Shown piece after piece: positions 26,184-34,522 of a DNA stretch of 64,000 bases. The notes under the pieces are model-generated. The model did not search any database and had not been told where the DNA came from. It was given only the letters and a program-made list of their open reading frames with translations. The position numbers and the translations under genes are program-made. Origin of the DNA: Deferribacteraceae bacterium V6Fe1 (lineage in GTDB: Bacteria; Chrysiogenota; Deferribacteres; Deferribacterales; Deferrivibrionaceae); contig CP063375.1 of the NCBI GenBank assembly GCA_022813675.1, forward strand, positions 2,142,501-2,206,500. The letters are read 5' to 3'. The number at the start of each line of letters is the position of its first letter. The stretch's first letter is position 1.

Positions 26184-27007
26184 TTACTTTGACCCGGCAT
26201 CAAAAAATTTGGAATATAAAATTCCTTATATTTCTCAACCATACCAACTACTTCATTACTGAGAATCTGGTTGACCCTTCTTTCTTTATAACCTATTTCC
26301 ATTAACGGCAGATAACTTTGCTGTAAGCTCGGAGCATGACACTCATCGCACTTAACCGGATTTTTAGAAACGTTTTTATGTATGATTTTAAGCCCTTGAC
26401 TCTTTTTGTCAGGAGATAAAGTAGGGAGCATTTTTCTGAACTCATCAACAAAATTTCTTTTTGAATCTGAATCAAGTCTTTCAAACTTTCCGTCAACATC
26501 CAATAAAGGGATTAATTTTTGAGGAATATTGTTTAAAAAAACCGATATCTCAAAATTTCCTACCTCTTCACCGGTGGTTTTATTGTACCAAATAAATTTT
26601 TTATTATCTACTCTGACATGACACGTTTCGCAGGCAAAAAAATCACTGTGCATATTTAAGAATGCCCTTATTGCCTTATTTTTATCATGAGGTATATCCC
26701 CATGGCATTTTATACATATATTTATGGAATCGTGCATTACCGGATCACCTATATGATGAAAATGTTTTTCGATATCTTCTTGTTTAATAACCTTATAGCC
26801 TAAATTATAAGTAACCTCTTTTTTATCTTTCATCATCTCTTTAAATAGCTTTTCTTCTTCAGAAATAGCCATATTTTCCACTTCTTCGCCATGCTGATGC
26901 CATATATGCATAACTAAAATGTACACTAAATAGGATGACCACACTAAAAGCACTATACCTATTACGGCATATATTCTTTTCAAGAAACCATTACTATGCC
27001 TGCTCAT
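26180..27007 (-). CDS. Membrane-anchored triheme cytochrome
   Basis: A 275-residue protein with one N-terminal membrane helix (about residues 9-33) and three CXXCH motifs (CIKCH, CETCH, CDECH), plus extra His that could be axial ligands. It overlaps the cytochrome b gene by 14 bases, so it is probably a subunit of the same inner-membrane quinol-oxidising complex, passing electrons to periplasmic multihemes. The start at 27007 has GAGGAG seven bases upstream. It is not a NapC/NrfH type by motif spacing. Exact family unknown to me. Confidence 0.82.
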   Translation of the reverse strand: MSRHSNGFLKRIYAVIGIVLLVWSSYLVYILVMHIWHQHGEEVENMAISEEEKLFKEMMKDKKEVTYNLGYKVIKQEDIEKHFHHIGDPVMHDSINICIKCHGDIPHDKNKAIRAFLNMHSDFFACETCHVRVDNKKFIWYNKTTGEEVGNFEISVFLNNIPQKLIPLLDVDGKFERLDSDSKRNFVDEFRKMLPTLSPDKKSQGLKIIHKNVSKNPVKCDECHAPSLQQSYLPLMEIGYKERRVNQILSNEVVGMVEKYKEFYIPNFLMPGQSK

Positions 27008-27896
27008 CTTTTTTCTCCTCATTCTCAAAATTCTCATCAATTATATCTTCAAAACAGTGTAAAAGATGTTCTTGCATCTCCTTTTTCTTATTTGCCTTAT
27101 ATTCGTCCATATCAAAAAACAGGCTCTTATCCTTTTCTACCAAACAGTTAATTCTCTTCCACTCGAGATAGTATTCATGCTTCATAATCTCTTCAGGCAA
27201 ATAACCCGTAAGAAACAGTGGTGACATTGGAAATTTATCGTAATTAACGTGAGCATTGTACATATGCCATATCAGGATTACTGCAGCTGCAAGTAATGCC
27301 TCATCAGAGTGAGCTATAAAACTTATATTTACAAACCAACCCGGAAAAAACATTGTTGAATAAGATTCAAACCACAAAATTGCACCGGTTAAACCTAAAA
27401 CAGGAATACCCCAAAACACCGCCCAATAGTCAAACTTTTCTCTCCAATGGAATCTTTCATGTTTTGGTTTTTCATCCGTAATAAAAAATACGTATTTTAA
27501 AAAATCGGCCACATCCTTGACATCTTTTATCCTCGGAAACATTGGTGAATAATAGATAAATTTTAGGAGGCCTTTTATTGAAAACTTTTTTAGCCTTATA
27601 GAAGGAGCTATATAGTAAACATAGAGATTTTTAAAAAGGTAATACCAATGGTAAAAAAACAAGCCTACCATCGTAACTCCGCAAATTCTATGAATAACCG
27701 TAGTAACTCTTAACCCGCCCAAACTATTAATTAGAGTTTTTGCCCAAGGGTAGTAATGAAATTTAAGAGGAAAACCTGTCAAAACAAGCAGGATAAATGT
27801 ACTCATCAAAATAAAATGCTGATACCTTTGAGCCGGCGTCATCTTTAGATAATATTTTTTACCTCTTTGGACTTTGATTAATGGTAACTTCCTCAT
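26994..27896 (-). CDS. Di-heme cytochrome b of a quinol-oxidising bc module (CbcB-like)
   Basis: A 300-residue integral membrane protein of the cytochrome b561/formate dehydrogenase gamma type, with about five helices. Candidate heme b ligands are in RYQHFILM, VIHRICGV, FYHWYYLF and IWHMYNAH. It lies between a membrane-anchored octaheme protein and a triheme protein. The combination matches the idea of the Geobacter inner-membrane complexes (CbcBA, ImcH, CbcL classes) that oxidise menaquinol during metal reduction, closest in order to CbcBA. The C-terminal 60 residues are acidic and cytoplasmic. Confidence 0.85.
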   Translation of the reverse strand: MRKLPLIKVQRGKKYYLKMTPAQRYQHFILMSTFILLVLTGFPLKFHYYPWAKTLINSLGGLRVTTVIHRICGVTMVGLFFYHWYYLFKNLYVYYIAPSIRLKKFSIKGLLKFIYYSPMFPRIKDVKDVADFLKYVFFITDEKPKHERFHWREKFDYWAVFWGIPVLGLTGAILWFESYSTMFFPGWFVNISFIAHSDEALLAAAVILIWHMYNAHVNYDKFPMSPLFLTGYLPEEIMKHEYYLEWKRINCLVEKDKSLFFDMDEYKANKKKEMQEHLLHCFEDIIDENFENEEKKDEQA

Positions 27897-27898
27897 TG

Positions 27899-28939
27899 CT
27901 ATTTCCTCCTCTTAAACTTTCTCAAACTAAAATTAGGGAAAATTTCTCTAATTAATTCTAAAATAAGCACTACTATCAATGGGAAGAATGCACCGAGAGT
28001 CAGCCCGGTAAAACCTAATGCTGTATAATATTCCGGTTTGTATAAATTTTTATCTATTACAACGTGCATTCTGATATCTTCAATACCATCTGCAGCATTA
28101 GGGTGGCATGTCTTGCGACTACACACTTTTTTTCTATTATCTTTATTAATTGAACTTTCCGGGTCTTCGTAACTTTTTATCGCATGAGCAGATTCATTTT
28201 CCCTGACATGACAATCTACACAATCCGGCGCACCCTCAAGGCCAAACGTAATAGCTTTGCCATGGAATGTATCTTTGTAAGTTGATACTGCATTTTTTAA
28301 CTTATGTCTTTTTACCATTTCAGGTTTAGAATGGCATCTTTCGCACATCCTTACGATTTCTGAGCTGTCTTTGCTCGTATGTAGTCGATGACTAACATGA
28401 TTATAAAAATACTTTATAAATTTTTCTTCCTTATGACATAGATTACATCTGGCAAGAGCCTTTGGACTTTGCCCTTCTTCCGTAATATTCTTAAATAGTT
28501 GTATCGGTTTAAATAAAGGGTTGTTGTGACAATCTATACATTCAGGAAAATCATCCGCTTTTGAAAAATTAGCGTATTTATTATCAGGTGAGTGAATACT
28601 GTTTTTCATCACTTCCGCTACGCTTTTATGCGAAAATCTTTTTTCACTCGTAGGCTCCACGATATGACACTCATTAAGACAATTTACTTTTGTATTCTCT
28701 TCATGAGGTATCTTTGTAATCTGACTATGGCACTCCTTACATTTTATTTTTCCGTGAACAGATGAGTGGAAAAGGTTGTCATTGACATAGTAAAGCCTTG
28801 TTTTACCCGTTTCATCAATCCTTGAAAGGGTTCGATACTTGTGACAAAGAAGACAATTTTCATCGTCGGCACAATTGCCAACTGAAGAAAAAAACAACAT
28901 TAACAGAATACCTAAAAACAGTTTTGCAATTACCCTCAT
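27899..28939 (-). CDS. Membrane-anchored octaheme cytochrome (CbcA-like)
   Basis: A 346-residue protein with a signal peptide, six CXXCH motifs, one CLNECH (CX3CH) and one CSRKTCH (CX4CH), then a C-terminal membrane helix (about 308-330) and a basic tail. Signal peptide plus C-terminal anchor puts the hemes in the periplasm beside the cytochrome b encoded 2 bases downstream. This is the domain plan I know for Geobacter CbcA. The start at 28939 has GGAGG five bases upstream; an ATG at 28951 overlaps that site and is less likely. It would accept electrons from the b-type subunit. Confidence 0.87.
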   Translation of the reverse strand: MRVIAKLFLGILLMLFFSSVGNCADDENCLLCHKYRTLSRIDETGKTRLYYVNDNLFHSSVHGKIKCKECHSQITKIPHEENTKVNCLNECHIVEPTSEKRFSHKSVAEVMKNSIHSPDNKYANFSKADDFPECIDCHNNPLFKPIQLFKNITEEGQSPKALARCNLCHKEEKFIKYFYNHVSHRLHTSKDSSEIVRMCERCHSKPEMVKRHKLKNAVSTYKDTFHGKAITFGLEGAPDCVDCHVRENESAHAIKSYEDPESSINKDNRKKVCSRKTCHPNAADGIEDIRMHVVIDKNLYKPEYYTALGFTGLTLGAFFPLIVVLILELIREIFPNFSLRKFKRRK

Positions 28940-28957
28940 ATACACCTCCATTTATTT

Positions 28958-29923
28958 TTAACCTTTATTATGGCACACATTACAGAGCTCATAACCCTCA
29001 GGCAGTCTTGTCCTGTGCTTGTATTTATTGGCCGCCTGCCCTTTTATTAGCTCAAACTGATGAGGTAAATGACAAGTTACGCACAATATTTGATTATTTT
29101 TACCCATAGGAAATACTATCCCGTATTTTTTTTCATAAGATTTAATGTTATTTAAAATCGTTGAGCTTGGTATTACAGTATGTAAAATTCCTGTAGGGTG
29201 TGCCCCGCGAATTTGGTGGCAACCGTCACAAATCTTGTTTGGTTCCCCTTTTAACAGTATAGATTCTATCCCTTTATTTCTAAGGATATCAGGTTTAACC
29301 GTGTGACAAATTACACAATTGTTTTCATTTACAGTCCCATCCGAATTAATTTGTATATGCGGGTTATATTTTTTGTAGTATTCAGTGTTATGACAATTAA
29401 AACAAAATCCTGTAATATGAGAAAAAGATTTTCTCAAATACTTGAAATTATTAGCGCCCAAACAGTTAAACATATGGCAAGTAACACAAGTTACCTTTCC
29501 GCCATTTAATGGAAAATCCTCGGGGATTTTTACTTGATTACTCTCGACATATGTAAAGTTTGTGCTATGCGCTTCAACACTGACTTCCCCTTCCAAATGG
29601 CATTTTTCACAAAGTGTTATATCATCCTCAAAACGTAATCTTTTTTGTCTACCACTATGGCACACGGCACATACATTATTTTCATGCGGGTTTTTCTTAT
29701 TAACAATAAAAGATTGAACATAGTTGTCGGATAAATATTTATAATTATTTGAATCAGCCTTATGGCATAAAATACAATCTTTTTCACATAGCTTGCTTAT
29801 GTTTGCAATATTATGGCATGTGTCACACTTTTCAGTGTCACTTAAACTATCTGAATAGGCGAAAGCCATCACATAAGATATACATAAAATAATTGCGGTT
29901 AAAAATATCATTTTTTTATACAT
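28958..29923 (-). CDS. Decaheme cytochrome c
   Basis: An exported 321-residue cytochrome with ten CXXCH motifs, first gene of the upstream half of the island. Signal peptide to about residue 22, no lipobox or anchor. Some motifs are followed closely by a second His (CHLPHQ), others not. It is not recognisably MtrA-like in spacing. The frame opens at 29935, but a sigma-54-like motif overlaps that region and would start transcription at about 29927, leaving the ATG at 29923 as first usable start with almost no leader. Likely a periplasmic shuttle taking electrons from the b/c module encoded next. Confidence 0.85.
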   Translation of the reverse strand: MYKKMIFLTAIILCISYVMAFAYSDSLSDTEKCDTCHNIANISKLCEKDCILCHKADSNNYKYLSDNYVQSFIVNKKNPHENNVCAVCHSGRQKRLRFEDDITLCEKCHLEGEVSVEAHSTNFTYVESNQVKIPEDFPLNGGKVTCVTCHMFNCLGANNFKYLRKSFSHITGFCFNCHNTEYYKKYNPHIQINSDGTVNENNCVICHTVKPDILRNKGIESILLKGEPNKICDGCHQIRGAHPTGILHTVIPSSTILNNIKSYEKKYGIVFPMGKNNQILCVTCHLPHQFELIKGQAANKYKHRTRLPEGYELCNVCHNKG

Positions 29924-29937
29924 AGTAAAAAACATTT

Positions 29938-29953
29938 AACAAAAACTGTGCCA
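29938..29953 (-). promoter_or_regulatory. Probable sigma-54 promoter of the upstream cytochrome operon
   Basis: On the minus strand TGGCACAGTTTTTGTT has a perfect TGGCAC -24 box and TTG at -12, with GT in place of GC. Spacing is the required 10 bases. The predicted start is about 29927, only four bases before the ATG at 29923, so the decaheme message would be nearly leaderless. It stands at the head of a string of overlapping or closely spaced genes reaching to 15432. Confidence 0.55.
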
Positions 29954-30181
29954 TCTTTATAACATATTATTAAATTTTAAAAAAATAATTCATATACACT
30001 TACTATGAATTAACATTTTTCTCTTTATTATTCAATAATTTATATATTTCAATAAACCACTACTTAATTTAATATAATTTTAAATTATTATTTAATTATA
30101 ATTTAACCAAATAAATTTTACTACAGCGGACTATTATAAAATCATATGGAATATTAATAAAAATTATTTTATAATTTTCAT

Positions 30182-30796
30182 ATGAACAAATTCTCTTGTG
30201 CAATTTTAGCTGGCGGGCAAAGCAGACGATTTGGAAGAGATAAAACAGTCGCAGAAATCAACAATAAAACTCTGACCGAAATCCTTGCCAGTAAGCTTTG
30301 TAAAATCAGCGATGATGTGATGGTAATTTCGAAGAACAGCTCAAAATTTATTTTTTCCATTAATCAAGTAAGATTTTTAAACGATTTTACCGACAGCCAG
30401 TCCCCTTTGGTTGGAATTATTACTGCACTTCAAAATGCAAAACATGACAAAGTTTTCATTGTTTCGGCAGACACACCTTTCCTTTCTTTGGAATTAGCAA
30501 GTTTTTTGTATAAATTTGCAGACGAATATGACAGCGTGCTGACCCAAATTAACGATAAAATAAATACACTTTGTGGTTTTTATAGGAAAAAAATTTTGCA
30601 AACTTTGCTTAATTTCTTTAATGAAAACAACTACAGGCTAATAGATATTTACACACATATAAACACTAAATTTATAAGGGATGTCAACGAAATAAAAAAG
30701 TATGATTCAGAGCTATTGAGCTTTATAAACATAAACACTCCAGAGGAATACGAATATGCAAAAAAAGTTGCCGAAAAGTTTGGTATCGGAATATAA
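30182..30796 (+). CDS. mobA: Molybdenum cofactor guanylyltransferase MobA
   Basis: Transfers GMP to Mo- or W-molybdopterin to give the bis-MGD cofactor of formate dehydrogenases and related enzymes. The N-terminal nucleotide-binding motif AILAGGQSRRFGRDK is exact, and VSADTPFLS is the metal-binding Asp motif. It is 204 residues, the normal size. No clear ribosome site precedes the ATG. It overlaps fdhD by 41 bases, and both serve the same enzymes. The metal would come from WtpABC at 1.4-4.1 kb. Confidence 0.9.
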   Translation: MNKFSCAILAGGQSRRFGRDKTVAEINNKTLTEILASKLCKISDDVMVISKNSSKFIFSINQVRFLNDFTDSQSPLVGIITALQNAKHDKVFIVSADTPFLSLELASFLYKFADEYDSVLTQINDKINTLCGFYRKKILQTLLNFFNENNYRLIDIYTHINTKFIRDVNEIKKYDSELLSFININTPEEYEYAKKVAEKFGIGI

Positions 30797-31538
30797 AGTA
30801 AAAATTTATTCTGAAAACAATGTCGAAAATAGCGCACGCTACATTATTAAAGAATCTAAATTCAACATATTGGTAAATGGGAAGAAATTCACATCAGCCA
30901 TGCTGTTGCCAGATAAAATCAAAGAATTTACATACGGATTCCTTTTTACATCCGATATCATACAAAAAAGTAGCGATATTGTCCACTTTAGGACATGCGA
31001 ACAAAACAATATCTATACCTATCTCGAAGATATGTATTTTGACGTAAGCACAAAAAAGGAATGGACGGTAACTTCAGGCTGCGGAGGCGGGAAAGTATTG
31101 GAGAAAACTTACTCAACCAGCGACAAAATAATATTTGACACTAAATTTGCTTTTGAGGAGATAATAACATTATTCACAAGATTGGAAAGTGAGTCTGAGC
31201 TTCATACACATACAAGGTGCGTTCACAAGGCCTACTTTAAGTCTGTCGACGGGTTTGTGTTTACATGTGAAGACATCGGAAGGCATAACACCATAGATAA
31301 AACCATAGGTGCTGTCTTACTCAACAATGCCTCTTTTGACGGAATCATACTTTCAACAGGAAGGCTTACCTCTGAAATGATTTTAAAGTGCGCCAAAGCA
31401 AAAATTCCTGTAGTGGTGTCAAGGACTGCACCGAGTGAGGAAGGGATAAAAATCGCAAAAAAATCAAACATGACATTGATTGGGCTAACTACCAAAAAAG
31501 GGTTTACAGTATTTACCGGAGAAGAAAGAATAATGTAA
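30756..31538 (+). CDS. fdhD: Formate dehydrogenase accessory sulfurtransferase FdhD
   Basis: Transfers sulfur from a cysteine desulfurase to the Mo/W-bisMGD cofactor of formate dehydrogenase. Family features are TSGCGGGK, with a single loop Cys where E. coli has CxxC, HTRCVHKA, and the C-terminal EDIGRHNTIDKTIGA and SRTAPSEEGIKIA. It is 260 residues. GAGG nine bases before the ATG supports this start although it lies inside mobA. The formate dehydrogenase itself is not in the window. Confidence 0.9.
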   Translation: MQKKLPKSLVSEYKVKIYSENNVENSARYIIKESKFNILVNGKKFTSAMLLPDKIKEFTYGFLFTSDIIQKSSDIVHFRTCEQNNIYTYLEDMYFDVSTKKEWTVTSGCGGGKVLEKTYSTSDKIIFDTKFAFEEIITLFTRLESESELHTHTRCVHKAYFKSVDGFVFTCEDIGRHNTIDKTIGAVLLNNASFDGIILSTGRLTSEMILKCAKAKIPVVVSRTAPSEEGIKIAKKSNMTLIGLTTKKGFTVFTGEERIM

Positions 31539-31551
31539 ATATCTTTATATG

Positions 31552-32001
31552 TTATCTTCTGGCTTTACCGCTGATATCTTCTATACTAAGTCTAAACACT
31601 TTTGTCACATCTATTAGTCTTTCAATATATTCAACTCCGCTTTCAATAAATTCTGATGAATATTTTTTTATCAAGCCTACCAAAGCACCTTTTTTTTCTG
31701 CTCCGCAGACCTCATTAATCTTGCCAAACACTATTACACTTTCATAAGAGGTAGCAAATTTATCAGGTAAAATTTTTGCACTTTTAACCACGCAAAACGA
31801 AGCATTTGGATTTTTAGCAAGATACTCAATCTTTTTCCCCTCTACTGCACAATGAAAATATATATTATTCTCTATGACACAATAATTAAGAGGAATGCCG
31901 TAAGGATTATTTTCACAACATAATGACAATACCCCATACTCTCCATCAGATAAAAATTTTAACGCTTCATCCGTACCCACCTTTCTATCTACCCTTCTCA
32001 T
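31552..32001 (-). CDS. Pyridoxamine-phosphate-oxidase-like flavin protein
   Basis: A 149-residue protein of the PNPOx-like split-barrel family (NimA-type), with MRRVDRKVG at the start, GVLSLCCENNPYGIPLNY and the YFHCAVEGKKIEYLAKNPNA segment that in relatives contacts FMN. Members reduce small molecules or bind flavin or heme; the substrate here is unknown. GGAG lies just before twin ATG codons at 32004 and 32001. It overlaps the threonine aldolase gene by 17 bases. Confidence 0.82.
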   Translation of the reverse strand: MRRVDRKVGTDEALKFLSDGEYGVLSLCCENNPYGIPLNYCVIENNIYFHCAVEGKKIEYLAKNPNASFCVVKSAKILPDKFATSYESVIVFGKINEVCGAEKKGALVGLIKKYSSEFIESGVEYIERLIDVTKVFRLSIEDISGKARR

Positions 32002-33034
32002 CATAAAACTCCAATACTTTTTCATAAAAATTATCAATTTGCTTGCAAGGTGTAGCCCAAGAAGTAACAAGCCTCACCACCGAACAATCTTTGTCTATAT
32101 TTTCCCACACATAAAAGTCAAAAAATCTCAACAACTGCTCAATTAAATCATTTGAAAATATTGGAAAAATCTGGTTAGTCTGAGGTTTGTACCTAAAAGT
32201 GACCCCCAAACTTTTCAATTTATCAGCCAAGCTAATGGCATTTTCCACTGCAATTTTACCAAGCTCAAAAAATAAATTATCCCTAAAAAGTTCCAAAAAC
32301 TGTACCCCCAAAAGCCTTCCCTTTGCAAGCAATGCACCGCTTTGCTTTATATAATATCTAAAATTTTCTTTAAATTTATCATTATTGATAATTAATGCTT
32401 CACCAATAAGACAGCCGTTTTTTGTCCCGCCAATATAATAAGCATCAAAAAAATTGTGAATCTCAGCTAGAGAATAATCGCAATCAGGGGACGACAAAGC
32501 CTGTGCAAGCCTGGCACCGTCCATATATAAGAGGAGATCATTAGCTTTGCAATATTCACTCAAATTTTTTAACTCACCATAGCTGTATATTGTGCCACAT
32601 TCAGTCGCATTTGAAATATACACAAGCTTAGGTTTGACCATATGCTCATCTGTATGTGCTTTAACAATATTGCCTATACACTCGGGGGTCAATTTTTCAC
32701 TATCAGAGTTAACAATATTTATTTTATGCCCTGTAGCCTCAATTGCTCCCGTCTCATGAACATTAATATGCCCTGTTTTGGCAGAAACAGCTGATTCATA
32801 AGGCTTTAAAAAGCTACCTATCACAAGCTTATTTACCAAAGTCCCGCCGGTAAGGAAGTGTATATCGCAATCAGAAATACCTAAATTCTCTCTTATTGCT
32901 ACTTTTGCAGCTTCACAAAAGTCATCCTTTCCATAGCCATCGCACTGTAGAAAATTGGTAGATGCAAGTGCATCCAATATCTTTTCGTGCGCACCTTCGC
33001 TGTAATCATTTTTAAAACTATATTTTTTATTCAT
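31985..33034 (-). CDS. ltaE: Low-specificity threonine aldolase-type lyase
   Basis: PLP-dependent beta-eliminating lyase that splits threonine to glycine and acetaldehyde. Typical stretches are TGGTLVNKLV, HINVHETGAIEATGH, MDGARLAQAL and GGTKNG with the PLP lysine. It is 349 residues from the ATG at 33034, which has AAGG eight bases upstream; an upstream ATG at 33070 is less convincing. A coupled flavin-type gene follows. Some family members act on related beta-hydroxy amino acids, so exact substrate is not certain. Confidence 0.85.
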   Translation of the reverse strand: MNKKYSFKNDYSEGAHEKILDALASTNFLQCDGYGKDDFCEAAKVAIRENLGISDCDIHFLTGGTLVNKLVIGSFLKPYESAVSAKTGHINVHETGAIEATGHKINIVNSDSEKLTPECIGNIVKAHTDEHMVKPKLVYISNATECGTIYSYGELKNLSEYCKANDLLLYMDGARLAQALSSPDCDYSLAEIHNFFDAYYIGGTKNGCLIGEALIINNDKFKENFRYYIKQSGALLAKGRLLGVQFLELFRDNLFFELGKIAVENAISLADKLKSLGVTFRYKPQTNQIFPIFSNDLIEQLLRFFDFYVWENIDKDCSVVRLVTSWATPCKQIDNFYEKVLEFYDEKGR

Positions 33035-33103
33035 AACTATAACCTTAAAACAAATCCATAATCTTCTCAACTTAAAAAATATATTTTTAATTTTATTAAC
33101 TTG

Positions 33104-33132
33104 TTGAATATTTTATAATTTTATTATATATT
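33104..33132 (+). promoter_or_regulatory. Sigma-70-type promoter for pyrFE
   Basis: TTGAAT (33104-33109) and TATATT (33127-33132) are 17 bases apart in an AT-rich gap, 27 bases before the pyrF start. AAGGAG follows at 33144-33149. The match is fair but AT-rich sequence makes chance matches common. Confidence 0.4.
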
Positions 33133-33158
33133 CCAAACCGTTCAAGGAGAATAGAATA

Positions 33159-33872
33159 ATGTTAAAAAAACCTGAAATTATAGTCGCACTTGACACTAAA
33201 AGTTTGGATTCCGCCCAAAGTTTGGTAAAAATTTTAGGAGAGAAAATAAGTTATTACAAAGTAGGTCTTGAGTCATTCGTTTTGTTTGGCCATACCCTAA
33301 TAGATTTTCTCAAAAAAAACGAGAAAAAAGTGTTTTTAGATTTGAAATTTCACGACATTCCAAATACTGTAGCCGGAGCTGTAACTTCTGCAGCAGAAAT
33401 TGGAGTAGATATAATTAATATCCACTGTCAGGGTGGACTTGAAATGATGAAAAAGGCATCATTTGGTTTAAAAGAATATTGTATAAAAAAAGGGATTGTA
33501 CAACCGAAACTCATAGGGGTAACACTTCTTACATCTCTTGACAGCAAATACTTTGAAGAGATGAAATTAAATTGGAATTCTACGGAAGAATATGTCAAAC
33601 ATCTTGCATATAATGCGTTTAAAGCAGGGCTTGACGGAGTAGTTTCTTCAGCTCAAGAAGTAAAAGCCATAAAAGATATATGTGGAACAGACTTTCTTAC
33701 AATTACCCCGGGGATAAGACCATCATTTGCGGCTGGCAATGATCAGAAAAGAATTGTCACGCCGAAAGATGCTTATCTTTTGCAAACAGATTATATGGTA
33801 ATAGGAAGACCTATAACAAAGCATGAAAATCCGGCATTAGCCGTAGATTTGATAAAGGAGGAGATGAAATGA
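33159..33872 (+). CDS. pyrF: Orotidine 5'-phosphate decarboxylase
   Basis: Last step of UMP synthesis, decarboxylation of OMP. Catalytic DLKFHDIPNT (Lys-Asp tetrad), IIVALDTK at the start, TPGIRP and VIGRPI phosphate-binding motifs are all present in 237 residues. AAGGAG lies nine bases before the ATG. The last 4 bases (ATGA) overlap pyrE, so the two final pyrimidine enzymes are coupled. Confidence 0.95.
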   Translation: MLKKPEIIVALDTKSLDSAQSLVKILGEKISYYKVGLESFVLFGHTLIDFLKKNEKKVFLDLKFHDIPNTVAGAVTSAAEIGVDIINIHCQGGLEMMKKASFGLKEYCIKKGIVQPKLIGVTLLTSLDSKYFEEMKLNWNSTEEYVKHLAYNAFKAGLDGVVSSAQEVKAIKDICGTDFLTITPGIRPSFAAGNDQKRIVTPKDAYLLQTDYMVIGRPITKHENPALAVDLIKEEMK

Positions 33873-34447
33873 CATTGGAGCAAGTACTTGAAATTTATAA
33901 AAGGCATGGTGCACTTTTAAAAGGGCATTTTTTACTTTCGTCAGGACTTCACAGTGACACTTATCTTCAAAGTGCACTTGTAATGCAATATCCTATAATA
34001 GCTGAACAGATTATCTCAGAGCTTGTCAAAAAGCTATATGATGTAAATTTTACTACTGTTGTAAGCCCAGCAATCGGAGGCATTAGATTCGGATATGAGC
34101 TCGCAAGGCTTTTGAAAAAAAGATCAATTTTTACGGAAAGAGTTGACGGTAAAATGACACTTAGAAGAGGGTTTTATCTTGATGAAAATGACTTGGTGCT
34201 CATAGCGGAAGATGTAGTAACTACAGGAAAATCAACAAAAGAGTGTATAGATGCCGTGCTTGCAACGGGAGCAAAGGTTATCGGCATTACAAGTCTTATT
34301 GACAGAAGCGGCGGTCAGGCAAAATTTGACTTCCCTTTTTATCCTCTTATTAGACTTGATGTAAAAACTTATACCCCTGAGGAATGCCCACTCTGTAAAG
34401 AAAATATTGAACTGGTTAAACCCGGGAGCAGATTTATTAAACAATAA
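33869..34447 (+). CDS. pyrE: Orotate phosphoribosyltransferase
   Basis: Adds the phosphoribosyl group to orotate. The PRPP-binding motif is VLIAEDVVTTGKS, the dimer-loop motif is FTERVDGKMTLRRGF, and the N-terminal GHFLLSSGLHSDTYLQ is typical of the bacterial/thermophile type. It is 192 residues. The C-terminal EECPLCK adds two cysteines, common in this subgroup. It overlaps pyrF by 4 bases and ends the operon. Confidence 0.95.
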   Translation: MTLEQVLEIYKRHGALLKGHFLLSSGLHSDTYLQSALVMQYPIIAEQIISELVKKLYDVNFTTVVSPAIGGIRFGYELARLLKKRSIFTERVDGKMTLRRGFYLDENDLVLIAEDVVTTGKSTKECIDAVLATGAKVIGITSLIDRSGGQAKFDFPFYPLIRLDVKTYTPEECPLCKENIELVKPGSRFIKQ

Positions 34448-34522
34448 GACAAAAAAAGTATAAAAAACATATATACACAAAACTTTTGTTGCTTATTATT
34501 AATTCATTAATTATTATTAGTT

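Noticed and set aside
29954..30181. Gene or regulatory RNA between the cytochrome operon and mobA
   Set aside because: Very AT-rich, no frame of note and no stable structure seen beyond the sigma-54 motif at its edge.
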